DNA of 7,714 nt from Sphingomonadales bacterium (lineage in GTDB: Bacteria; Pseudomonadota; Alphaproteobacteria; Sphingomonadales; Sphingomonadaceae): positions 1 through 7,714 of the forward strand of contig JAGPVK010000104.1 of assembly GCA_018067055.1 (NCBI GenBank), read 5' to 3'. Positions 1 through 5,716 of the stretch are shown one piece after another. The notes below the pieces were generated by a model. It worked only from the letters and a program-made list of their open reading frames with translations, had not been told where the DNA came from and searched no databases. Numbering within the stretch: the stretch's first letter is position 1; every line of letters begins with the position of its first letter. Both the position numbers and the translations under genes were made by a program.

Positions 1-438
1 GCTCCCGGCCCGCTGGTCCGTGCGCTGCTCGATTCCGGCTGCGAAATACGCGGCGATGATGCGGTGCTCGAATTGGACGAGCGTATCGTCTCGGCGGATG
101 ATTCTGACTGGGACACCGAATATCTCGCCCCGATCCTGTCGGTTGCGATGGTGGACGGAGTTGATGAGGCGCTGGCGCATATTGCCGAACATGGTTCGCA
201 TCATACCGACGTGATCGTCACCGAAGACGCAGACATGGCTGAAAATTTCATCCTGCGCGCCGACAGTGCGATCGTGATGCACAATGCCTCCAGCCAGTTT
301 GCCGATGGCGGCCAATTCGGGCTTGGCGCGGAAATCGGTATTTCCACCGGACGCCTGCACGCGCGCGGTCCGGTCGCGCTGGAAGGGCTGACGACCTATA
401 AATGGGTGGTCCGCGGTACCGGGCAAGTCCGCCCTTGA
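1..438 (+). CDS. proA: Glutamate-5-semialdehyde dehydrogenase (gamma-glutamyl phosphate reductase), C-terminal part
   Basis: ProA reduces gamma-glutamyl phosphate to glutamate-5-semialdehyde with NADPH, the second step of proline synthesis in the cytoplasm. Only the last 145 codons are present; the frame is open at base 1, so the 5' end lies outside the window. The fragment carries the C-terminal signature of the family: a segment reading [10 protein letters not shown], then [20 protein letters not shown], then [20 protein letters not shown], followed by the stop. The catalytic cysteine of the aldehyde dehydrogenase fold is upstream and cannot be checked. The stop is 10 bases before the nadD start, which suggests co-transcription. 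Identification rests on these conserved blocks and is firm. Confidence 0.95.
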   Translation, partial: APGPLVRALLDSGCEIRGDDAVLELDERIVSADDSDWDTEYLAPILSVAMVDGVDEALAHIAEHGSHHTDVIVTEDADMAENFILRADSAIVMHNASSQFADGGQFGLGAEIGISTGRLHARGPVALEGLTTYKWVVRGTGQVRP

Positions 439-448
439 CCGTGATTCG

Positions 449-1090
449 GTGAAAACCACCGGCCTTCTCGGCGGCTCGTTCAATCCAGCCCATGGCGCCC
501 ATCGCTCGATCAGCCTGTTTGCGATGCAACAGCTCGATCTCGATGAAACTTGGTGGCTGGTTTCGCCGGGCAATCCGCTGAAAGAAGGCGCTAAAGACAT
601 GGCACCGCTGCATGCGCGGCTGGCTTCGGCCCAGAAAATGGCGCGCCGGAGCCAGATTCAACCAACGGCGATCGAACAGGATCTGGGCACGCGCTATACC
701 TATGATACGCTGCGTAAGTTGGTGCAGCGATACCCGAAACGGCAATTTGTCTGGATCATGGGGGCGGACAATCTGGCCCAGTTTCACCGCTGGAAAGACT
801 GGCGAAAAATAGCCCGATTATTGCCGATTGCAGTTATTTCGAGACCCGGCTATGATGACGATGCTTTTGCGGCTCCCGCAATGGCTTGGCTGCGGCGCTT
901 CGTCCACCCCGTGAGCCAGCGTGGTAACTGGACCAACTGGAGTACGCCGGCGCTGACATTCCTGCGCTATCGTCCCGACCCTCGCTCAGCCACCGCGATC
1001 CGGATGGCTCGGCCCCATTGGCATCAGCAATATGATGATCGCCGCGTGAGAGACGCGGTGACACACCGGCTGATTGGCCCAGAAGATTAG
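449..1090 (+). CDS. nadD: Nicotinate-nucleotide adenylyltransferase NadD
   Basis: NadD transfers AMP from ATP to nicotinate mononucleotide, giving deamido-NAD in cytoplasmic NAD synthesis. The 213-residue protein has the nucleotidyltransferase signature at its N-terminus, GGSFNPAHGAH at residues 8-18, containing the HxxH ATP-binding pair H15/H18. The central WIMGADNLAQFHRWKDW block is typical of NadD. The C-terminal SATAIR (residues 180-185) matches the SxTxxR phosphate-binding motif. Length is normal for the family. The GTG start is chosen because it places the signature at residue 8; the nearby GTG at 441 runs into a stop after three codons. No clear Shine-Dalgarno sequence precedes 449, so translation may depend on ribosomes finishing proA 10 bases upstream. 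A start further upstream inside proA cannot be fully excluded. Confidence 0.95.
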   Translation: MKTTGLLGGSFNPAHGAHRSISLFAMQQLDLDETWWLVSPGNPLKEGAKDMAPLHARLASAQKMARRSQIQPTAIEQDLGTRYTYDTLRKLVQRYPKRQFVWIMGADNLAQFHRWKDWRKIARLLPIAVISRPGYDDDAFAAPAMAWLRRFVHPVSQRGNWTNWSTPALTFLRYRPDPRSATAIRMARPHWHQQYDDRRVRDAVTHRLIGPED

Positions 1091-1093
1091 GAT
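1088..1093 (+). promoter_or_regulatory. Ribosome binding site that decides the rsfS TTG start
   Basis: TAGGAT with the AGGA core at 1089-1092 lies 6 bases before TTG at 1099. It overlaps the nadD stop codon (1088-1090). The other nearby TTG, at 1094, is followed by a stop after one more codon, so this site points to 1099 as the start. Confidence 0.6.
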
Positions 1094-1098
1094 TTGAA

Positions 1099-1506
1099 TT
1101 GACGAAACCGAAGGTAAAAGTTTTGAAATCTGCCACTTCCAAGGAAGGAAAGGCCGAGTCGGACGCGCTCCACGCGCTGGTCATGAAGTCGCTCGACGAT
1201 GATCAGGCGCAGGACATTGTCTCGATTCCGCTGGCAGGCAAAAGCAATATTGCAGACCATATGGTGATCGCCGAAGGGCGTTCGACCCGACAGGTCGCAG
1301 GTATTGCACAGAAACTGGCCGAGCGCGTCAAGCAGGCGGGTGGCACGGTTCGAGTCGAAGGTCTGGCCAATGCCGACTGGGTGCTGATCGACGCTGGCGA
1401 TGTGATCGTGCATCTGTTTCGGCCGGAAGTGCGCACCTTCTACAATCTGGAACGGATGTGGGCGGTCGACGAGGAAGGCGAAGCGCCGGAAGCCGTCGAA
1501 GCCTGA
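1099..1506 (+). CDS. rsfS: Ribosomal silencing factor RsfS
   Basis: RsfS (DUF143/Iojap family) binds ribosomal protein uL14 on the large subunit and blocks subunit joining, lowering translation in starvation or stationary phase. The 135-residue product contains the family core from about residue 29: DIVSIPLAGKSNIADHMVIA, then GRSTRQV, and the diagnostic DWVLIDAGDVIVHLFRPEVR followed by TFYNLERMW near the C-terminus. E. coli RsfS is about 105 residues, so this protein has an N-terminal extension of about 25 lysine- and serine-rich residues if the TTG at 1099 is the true start. An internal ATG at 1183 would give a core-length protein but lacks an obvious binding site. The nadD stop is 8 bases upstream and rlmH follows after 12 bases; nadD-rsfS-rlmH is a common bacterial order. 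Confidence 0.93.
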   Translation: MTKPKVKVLKSATSKEGKAESDALHALVMKSLDDDQAQDIVSIPLAGKSNIADHMVIAEGRSTRQVAGIAQKLAERVKQAGGTVRVEGLANADWVLIDAGDVIVHLFRPEVRTFYNLERMWAVDEEGEAPEAVEA

Positions 1507-1518
1507 TATTGCCGGGCG

Positions 1519-1941
1519 ATGAGATTGCATATCGTCGCCCGCGGCAAAATTGGCCGCAGTCCGGAAGCAGAGCTGGTCGACCGCTATGTCAAGCGGATCA
1601 GCTGGGACGTGAAGATCAGCGAACTTCCTGATCAGGGCGGTAAATCACCAAAGCTGCAAGGCGTCACCAAGATTATCGCGATGGACGAAGCAGGCGAAAA
1701 CTGGACATCGAGCAAATTTGCCAAGCTGCTTTCGAGCTGGCGTGACAATGGCGCGCGCGAGGCGCGTTTCCTGATCGGCGCCGCTGATGGTCTGAGCCCG
1801 GAGGAACGGGCCAGCGCGGATCATTTCTTTTCATTCGGGAAAGCGACCTGGCCGCACATGATGGCGCGGGCGATGCTGGCGGAACAACTGTTCCGCGCGA
1901 CATCGATCATTGCCGGTCACCCCTATCACAGGGAAGGATGA
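1519..1941 (+). CDS. rlmH: 23S rRNA (pseudouridine1915-N3)-methyltransferase RlmH
   Basis: RlmH is a SPOUT-class methyltransferase that uses S-adenosylmethionine to methylate pseudouridine 1915 in helix 69 of 23S rRNA on assembled 70S ribosomes. The 140-residue protein begins MRLHIVARGKIG, as expected for the first strand of the fold. It contains FLIGAADGLS, with LIGAADG at residues 85-91 forming the cofactor-binding knot loop, and ends in the invariant HPYHRE motif (134-139) that carries active-site residues. E. coli RlmH is 155 residues, so this one is slightly short, mainly in the N-terminal half. The stop overlaps the next start by 4 bases (ATGA), indicating translational coupling to the EnvC-like gene. 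Confidence 0.96.
   Translation: MRLHIVARGKIGRSPEAELVDRYVKRISWDVKISELPDQGGKSPKLQGVTKIIAMDEAGENWTSSKFAKLLSSWRDNGAREARFLIGAADGLSPEERASADHFFSFGKATWPHMMARAMLAEQLFRATSIIAGHPYHREG
1934..1938 (+). promoter_or_regulatory. Ribosome binding site favouring a start at 1947 for the EnvC-like gene
   Basis: AAGGA at 1934-1938 lies 8 bases before the ATG at 1947, an ideal spacing. It runs directly into the earlier ATG at 1938. Translation may therefore begin at the fourth codon of the annotated frame rather than at the ATGA overlap. Confidence 0.5.
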
Positions 1942-3143
1942 GCCGGATGTTTCGGTATGTGCTCGCCCTGATCAGTTTTTTCGGTCTGGCTTCAGCCGGG
2001 GCGGCGCTGCTTTCGGCACAAACACCCGGACCAAGCCTGTCAGAACAACAACGCAGTCTGCTGTCGGCGCGCGAGCAATCCGAGCGCGCCCGACAGCGGA
2101 GCAACGCCTTGCGGCGGCAGGCGGAAGCCGCCAGCAATGATGCCGACCGCATCGCCAGCGAAGCCGCCGCTCTGGCTGCCCGCATCCAGGCCGCCGAGGC
2201 CGATATCAAGGCTGCTCGTACCCGCATCGCCATCGTCGATCAGCTCCAGCGACGCCAACGGGCGCGGCTGGCGGAAAAACAGGGGCCGATGATTCGGCTG
2301 ACCGCGGCGCTGCAGATGATGACCCGCAAGCCAACCGCGCTGGCTCTGGTCGAACCGCGTTCGCTCGACGAACTGATCTACATGCGCTCAATCCTGTCCG
2401 CGGTGATGCCGGAAATCGAACGGCGTACCGCCAGCCTGCGTGATGAAGTCCGGCAGGGTGAGCAGCTTCGGCTGCAGGCCGCCCGGGCGATCGCTTCGCT
2501 CGACGAAAGTCAGCGTCGTTTGACCGAGCAACGAAAGCAATTGGCCGGTCTCGAAGCCAGCGAACGGATAAACGCCGCCCAATTTTCCGATGATGCCGGA
2601 CTCGAGCAGGACCAGGCGCTGGCGCTGGGCGAGGAAGCCCGCGACATATTGGATCTGATGGATCAGATTCGCGAAAGCGGTGCGGTGCGTGAATCCCTGG
2701 CGGAACTGGACGGGCCGGTTCTGCGTCCCGGCCAGGGGAAGGAGCCACCGGTTCAGCCGCTGTGGCAGAATGACGATGTCGCCAACGCCTATCGCTTGCC
2801 GGTGGTCGGTGAAATAGTCACCGGACTGGGTGAGATATCCGACAGTGGTTATCGATCACGAGGACTCACCATTGCAGTGGATCCCGGCGCCCAGATTGTC
2901 GCACCGGCAGCAGGCCGGGTGGCCTATTCCGGCCGTTACCGGGGCTATGGTAATATCCTGATCATCGAACATGCCGATGGCTGGACAAGTCTGATCACCA
3001 ATATGGCGAAGAGCAGTGTCGCGGTCGGCGACCGGGTGGTGCAGGGCGCGCCGGTTGGGCAGTCCGGATCTGGCGACCCGACGGTGACCGTCGAACTGCG
3101 CCGCCATGGTCGGCCGATCGATATTGCCGCCCTGATTGGCTGA
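1938..3143 (+). CDS. EnvC/LdpF-like murein hydrolase activator with degenerate LytM (M23) domain
   Basis: The 401-residue protein has an N-terminal hydrophobic signal segment (residues 5-27, LALISFFGLASAGAALL). A long Gln/Arg/Glu/Ala-rich coiled coil follows from about 34 to 250, interrupted near 135-160 by a stretch with TRKPTALALVEPRS. From about 286 to the end is a LytM/M23-like domain. The domain lines up with the E. coli EnvC LytM domain (GYGNILIIEH; VTVELRRHGRPI) but lacks the zinc ligands of active M23 peptidases: the usual HxxxD region reads SRGLTIAVD and the usual HLH reads VTV. It should therefore bind and activate cell-wall amidases at the division site rather than cut peptidoglycan, as EnvC does in E. 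coli and LdpF is reported to do in Caulobacter. It overlaps rlmH by 4 bases; 1947 is an alternative start with a better binding site. Family placement is firm; the partner amidase is inferred and not in this window. Confidence 0.88.
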   Translation: MSRMFRYVLALISFFGLASAGAALLSAQTPGPSLSEQQRSLLSAREQSERARQRSNALRRQAEAASNDADRIASEAAALAARIQAAEADIKAARTRIAIVDQLQRRQRARLAEKQGPMIRLTAALQMMTRKPTALALVEPRSLDELIYMRSILSAVMPEIERRTASLRDEVRQGEQLRLQAARAIASLDESQRRLTEQRKQLAGLEASERINAAQFSDDAGLEQDQALALGEEARDILDLMDQIRESGAVRESLAELDGPVLRPGQGKEPPVQPLWQNDDVANAYRLPVVGEIVTGLGEISDSGYRSRGLTIAVDPGAQIVAPAAGRVAYSGRYRGYGNILIIEHADGWTSLITNMAKSSVAVGDRVVQGAPVGQSGSGDPTVTVELRRHGRPIDIAALIG

Positions 3144-3227
3144 ATCAGGACAAAACGACTCGAAAATCGCTGTTCGTCGAAGGCTTCCGTCATTATTGGT
3201 TAAGCTGCTTTGCTTTAGAGACGATTC
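3142..3227. promoter_or_regulatory. Cluster of three GANTC (CcrM-type) methylation sites upstream of ctpA
   Basis: GAATC at 3142-3146, GACTC at 3157-3161 and GATTC at 3223-3227 fall within 86 bases. In alphaproteobacteria GANTC is the target of the cell-cycle methyltransferase CcrM, and methylated sites in promoters can be read by GcrA. The last site lies between the candidate -35 and -10 elements. The motif occurs elsewhere in this window, including in coding sequence, so the cluster may be chance. Confidence 0.3.
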
Positions 3228-3238
3228 CAGCCTATATT
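3210..3238 (+). promoter_or_regulatory. Candidate sigma-70-type promoter for the ctpA-dsbB-coq7 unit
   Basis: TTGCTT (3210-3215) and TATATT (3233-3238) are separated by exactly 17 bases and lie 33 bases before the ctpA start. The -10 matches consensus at five of six positions, the -35 at only three. The 127-base region 3144-3270 is the longest non-coding stretch in the window and the most plausible place for a promoter. The ctpA Shine-Dalgarno AGGA at 3259-3262 sits 8 bases before its ATG. No terminator with a T-run was found here, so read-through from the upstream genes remains possible. Confidence 0.35.
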
Positions 3239-3270
3239 TGGTACCGATTTAGACCGACAGGACATGATGA

Positions 3271-4635
3271 ATGAAAAAGCCCGTATTGCAAGCCGCCGCC
3301 CTTGTTTTGACCGTCGCGCTTTTGCCCGCCACGACGTCGGCCATTTCGGCAGTGGATGCCAATACCTATCGCGAAATGGAACAGTTCATGAGCGTCTTTG
3401 AGCGGGTGCGGAATGACTATGTCGATCAGGTCGATGATGCCGCTCTGATCAAGGGCGCGATCGAAGGCATGCTCGGCAGTCTCGATCCGCACAGCAGCTT
3501 TCTTGATGCCCGGGATTTTGAAAATCTGCGGACCCAGACCGATGGCAATTACGGTGGCCTTGGCCTTTCGGTAACGCTGGAAGACGGAGCCGTGAAAGTG
3601 ATTGCTCCGTTCAAGGATACCCCGGCCGACAAGGCTGGCGTGAAAGCCGGCGACTATATCACCCATATCAATGGCGAACTAATCTACGGCGGCACGCTGG
3701 ATGAAGCGGTCGAGGAAATGCGCGGCAAGCCTGGCGAACCAATCACCATCACCATCGTCCGCCCCGGTCGGGACAAGCCGTTTGATCTCTCGATGAAACG
3801 TGCGATTATCGATCTCAAGCCGGTCACCTGGGAGGTCAAGGACCAGATCGGCGTGATCAGCATCAACAGCTTCTCGAGTGACACTGGCGCCGATGTTGCG
3901 GCCGCGATTGCCGGAATTGACCAGTCTCTGGGCAAGAAGCCGCTTGGCTATGTCGTGGATTTGCGATCCAATCCGGGCGGCCTGCTCGATGAAGCCGTAT
4001 CGGTCTCCGATGTGTTCCTGTCTCGCGGCGAAATTGTGTCGCAGCGCGGGCGGGAAAAATCCGACATTGAACGCTATTTTGCGAAAAGCGGTGACGCCGC
4101 CGGCGGGTTGCCGGTCATTGTCCTGATTGACGCCGGTTCGGCTTCGGCTTCCGAAATTGTCGCCGGTGCCCTGCAGGACCATCACCGTGCACTGATCATG
4201 GGCGAGCGCAGCTTCGGCAAGGGCTCGGTGCAGACCTTGCTGCCGCTTTCCAATAGCAGCGCGTTGCGGCTGACCACTGCGCGCTATTACACGCCATCGG
4301 GCAAGTCGGTGCAGGAGGGCGGGATCGAACCCGATATCAATGTGCCGCAATTGTCCGATCCGGATTACAAGAATCGTCCGCGGTTCCGGGAATCCGATTT
4401 GCGCCGCCATCTGATTAACGAGATCAAGCTGAAAGATGATGTGCTGGAAGAAGATGGCAAGGACGATCCGCGCTTCACCCAGACTGCGGAAGAACTGAAA
4501 GAGCAGGGTGTCGAAGATTTTCAGCTCCATTATGCGCTGCAGACAATCGGTCGCCTCGGCCCCGAAGGACTGAAAGTCGCGATGAACAAGGCGGCGAAGA
4601 AAAATGTCAAGAAAACGGTCGTCGCGAAAAATTAG
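3271..4635 (+). CDS. ctpA: S41 family C-terminal processing peptidase (CtpA)
   Basis: CtpA-type proteases are periplasmic serine proteases that trim or degrade proteins from their C-termini. The 454-residue product has a signal peptide (MKKPVLQAAALVLTVALL, cleavage near ATTSA at about residue 24). A helical segment follows with DPHSSFLDARDF. A PDZ domain spans about 91-175 (NYGGLGLSV, then APFKDTPADKAGVKAGDYI). The S41 catalytic core contains DLRSNPGGLLDEAV, GSASASEIVAGALQD and SFGKGSVQ. By alignment with E. coli Prc the nucleophile is S292 and the general base K317, 25 residues apart as in Prc, with D303 at the third position. The C-terminal tail is lysine-rich (KAAKKNVKKTVVAKN), as in many alphaproteobacterial members. 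An S41 protease beside an EnvC-like gene is a familiar alphaproteobacterial arrangement. The start is supported by AGGA 8 bases upstream. Confidence 0.95.
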   Translation: MKKPVLQAAALVLTVALLPATTSAISAVDANTYREMEQFMSVFERVRNDYVDQVDDAALIKGAIEGMLGSLDPHSSFLDARDFENLRTQTDGNYGGLGLSVTLEDGAVKVIAPFKDTPADKAGVKAGDYITHINGELIYGGTLDEAVEEMRGKPGEPITITIVRPGRDKPFDLSMKRAIIDLKPVTWEVKDQIGVISINSFSSDTGADVAAAIAGIDQSLGKKPLGYVVDLRSNPGGLLDEAVSVSDVFLSRGEIVSQRGREKSDIERYFAKSGDAAGGLPVIVLIDAGSASASEIVAGALQDHHRALIMGERSFGKGSVQTLLPLSNSSALRLTTARYYTPSGKSVQEGGIEPDINVPQLSDPDYKNRPRFRESDLRRHLINEIKLKDDVLEEDGKDDPRFTQTAEELKEQGVEDFQLHYALQTIGRLGPEGLKVAMNKAAKKNVKKTVVAKN

Positions 4636-4644
4636 GTCGCGCTG

Positions 4645-5133
4645 ATGGCTTCCCTGCGCACTGCCACCTGGCTGGCTTTCCTGCTCCCCGCAGCTCTGCT
4701 CGGCGGCGCATTGATCAGTCAATATGGCTTTGGGCTTTATCCGTGCGAAATGTGCATGTGGCAAAGATGGCCGCATCTTGCCGCCATCATATTTGCTTCG
4801 CTGGCGTTGCTGCTTCGCTCCAGAAGCTGGTCGATGCCATTGGTCATTGCGGCGGCCGTGGCAATATTGACCAGCGGCCTGATCGGCGGCTTTCACGCCG
4901 GTGTCGAATATGACTGGTGGGAAGGATTTACATCCTGCTCCACCACTATCCCGGCCGGAGCCGACATCCTCGATTCGATCATGAATGCGCCTCTGGTACG
5001 CTGTGACGTCGCGCCCTGGACGCTATTCGGCATTTCTCTGGCGGGTTTTAATTTCTTCTTGTCAGTCGGCGGCGCGATCCTCATCTTGCTGGTGGTGGCG
5101 ACCGGACGAAAGGAAGTTGAGCATGGCAGATAG
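4645..5133 (+). CDS. dsbB: Disulfide bond formation protein B (DsbB family)
   Basis: DsbB is an inner-membrane protein that reoxidises periplasmic DsbA and passes the electrons to ubiquinone. The 162-residue product has four hydrophobic segments, roughly residues 5-27, 41-60, 64-84 and 126-152. It has the expected two cysteine pairs: C34-E-M-C37 in the PCEMCMWQRW motif after the first membrane segment, which is the quinone-linked pair, and C98 with C120 in the second periplasmic loop, which exchanges with DsbA. The MWQR after the CxxC includes the arginine associated with quinone binding in DsbB. The gene starts 9 bases after the ctpA stop with only a weak AGG upstream, and its last 11 bases overlap coq7. 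No dsbA is present in the window. The protein is shorter than E. coli DsbB (176 residues) but typical of alphaproteobacteria. Confidence 0.93.
   Translation: MASLRTATWLAFLLPAALLGGALISQYGFGLYPCEMCMWQRWPHLAAIIFASLALLLRSRSWSMPLVIAAAVAILTSGLIGGFHAGVEYDWWEGFTSCSTTIPAGADILDSIMNAPLVRCDVAPWTLFGISLAGFNFFLSVGGAILILLVVATGRKEVEHGR
5109..5116 (+). promoter_or_regulatory. Ribosome binding site inside dsbB that decides the coq7 start
   Basis: AAAGGAAG, with AGGA at 5111-5114, lies 8 bases before ATG 5123. The coq7 frame stays open upstream to an ATG at 4985, but that stretch reads in the dsbB coding region and has no Coq7 character. This site and the protein homology both fix the start at 5123. Confidence 0.7.
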
Positions 5134-5662
5134 ACAGTTGGGGCAGGCAAAAGCCGATATCGCTTCGATGATCCGGGTCAATCAGGCTGGCGAATATGGC
5201 GCGGCGCAAATCTACAAGGGCCAGCTCGCGGTGATGGGCGATAACGCGCCGCATAGCAGCGCAATCCACCATATGGCAGAACAGGAGCAGCGCCATCTGG
5301 ATGCTTTTGACCAGATGATCGCGGATCGCGGCGTGCGGCCGACGGCGCTGCAACCATTCTGGAAAATCGCCGGCTATGCGCTGGGCGCGACGACGGCGGC
5401 GCTCGGGCCGCGAGCGGCGATGGCCTGCACGGCTGCGGTCGAAACCGAAATTGATCAGCATTATCGGGAGCAGCTCGATGCCCTCGAATCGGAAAATGAT
5501 CCGGAACTGACCCGTATGATTGCGGAGTTTCGCGAAGAGGAACTCGAGCATAAGGCTACGGCTATTGCATCGGGCGCGGAAGACGCGCCCGGCTATCCGG
5601 TTTTGAGTGCCGCAATCAGGCTGGGCTGCCGGGTTGCGATAGGATTGTCGAAACGAATTTAG
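5123..5662 (+). CDS. coq7: Demethoxyubiquinone hydroxylase Coq7 (5-demethoxyubiquinol 5-monooxygenase)
   Basis: Coq7 is a ferritin-like di-iron enzyme that hydroxylates demethoxyubiquinol in a late step of ubiquinone synthesis, at the inner membrane. The 179-residue product shows the ligand motifs in order: E24 in NQAGEYGAAQIYKGQ, ExxH at E55/H58 in EQEQRHLDAF, E107 in AVETEIDQHY, and the last ExxH at E140/H143 in FREEELEHKATAI. A central stretch around residues 79-102 (FWKIAGYALGATTAALGPRA) is hydrophobic and fits the membrane-associated helix of the family. Length agrees with bacterial Coq7. The start at 5123 overlaps the end of dsbB by 11 bases in another frame, implying translational coupling. 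The stop is followed by two stem-loops. Many alphaproteobacteria use Coq7 in place of the flavin enzyme UbiF, which fits the host assignment. Confidence 0.95.
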   Translation: MADRQLGQAKADIASMIRVNQAGEYGAAQIYKGQLAVMGDNAPHSSAIHHMAEQEQRHLDAFDQMIADRGVRPTALQPFWKIAGYALGATTAALGPRAAMACTAAVETEIDQHYREQLDALESENDPELTRMIAEFREEELEHKATAIASGAEDAPGYPVLSAAIRLGCRVAIGLSKRI

Positions 5663-5700
5663 GAAGCGTGGCTCGCTTCAGCACCGGTTCAGGCCGGTGC
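5663..5700 (+). other. Two adjacent perfect stem-loops between coq7 and the 5717 gene
   Basis: The first inverted repeat is GAAGCG (5663-5668) with CGCTTC (5674-5679), a 6-bp stem and 5-base loop starting right after the coq7 stop. One base later comes GCACCGG (5681-5687) with CCGGTGC (5694-5700), a 7-bp GC-rich stem with a 6-base loop. Neither is followed by a T-run, so these are not standard intrinsic terminators. The second stem ends 5 bases before the AAGGA (5706-5710) that serves the next gene. They could weaken transcription between the two genes, protect the coq7 mRNA end, or influence translation of the next gene. Confidence 0.55.
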
Positions 5701-5716
5701 GGACAAAGGAAATGTT

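Noticed and set aside
248..787. A 179-codon minus-strand open frame across the proA/nadD junction
   Set aside because: It lies opposite conserved proA and nadD motifs and its translation is Arg/Pro/His-rich without family resemblance, so it is a shadow frame.
2034..2690. DNA repeat suggested by recurring GCC/GCG/CAG-type codons
   Set aside because: The recurrence reflects Ala/Arg/Gln/Glu-rich coiled-coil coding, with no exact repeat unit longer than a few bases.
2206..2748. A 180-codon minus-strand open frame opposite the EnvC-like coiled coil
   Set aside because: Pro/Arg/Ala-rich shadow translation of the opposite strand, with no start context and no domain.
3144..3200. Intrinsic terminator after the EnvC-like gene
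   Set aside because: Only 4-base complementary segments (such as ACGA with TCGT) were found and no T-run follows, so there is nothing that supports a terminator.
3679..4896. A 405-codon open frame on the minus strand opposite ctpA and the start of dsbB
   Set aside because: It is antisense to two clearly homologous genes, has a low-complexity His/Gln/Arg-rich translation with no recognisable domain, and is explained by the GC-rich codon pattern of the + strand genes.
4985..5122. Upstream extension of the coq7 frame to an ATG at 4985
   Set aside because: The extra 46 residues show no Coq7 character and overlap dsbB coding sequence that encodes its C120 and last membrane helix; a good binding site supports 5123 instead.
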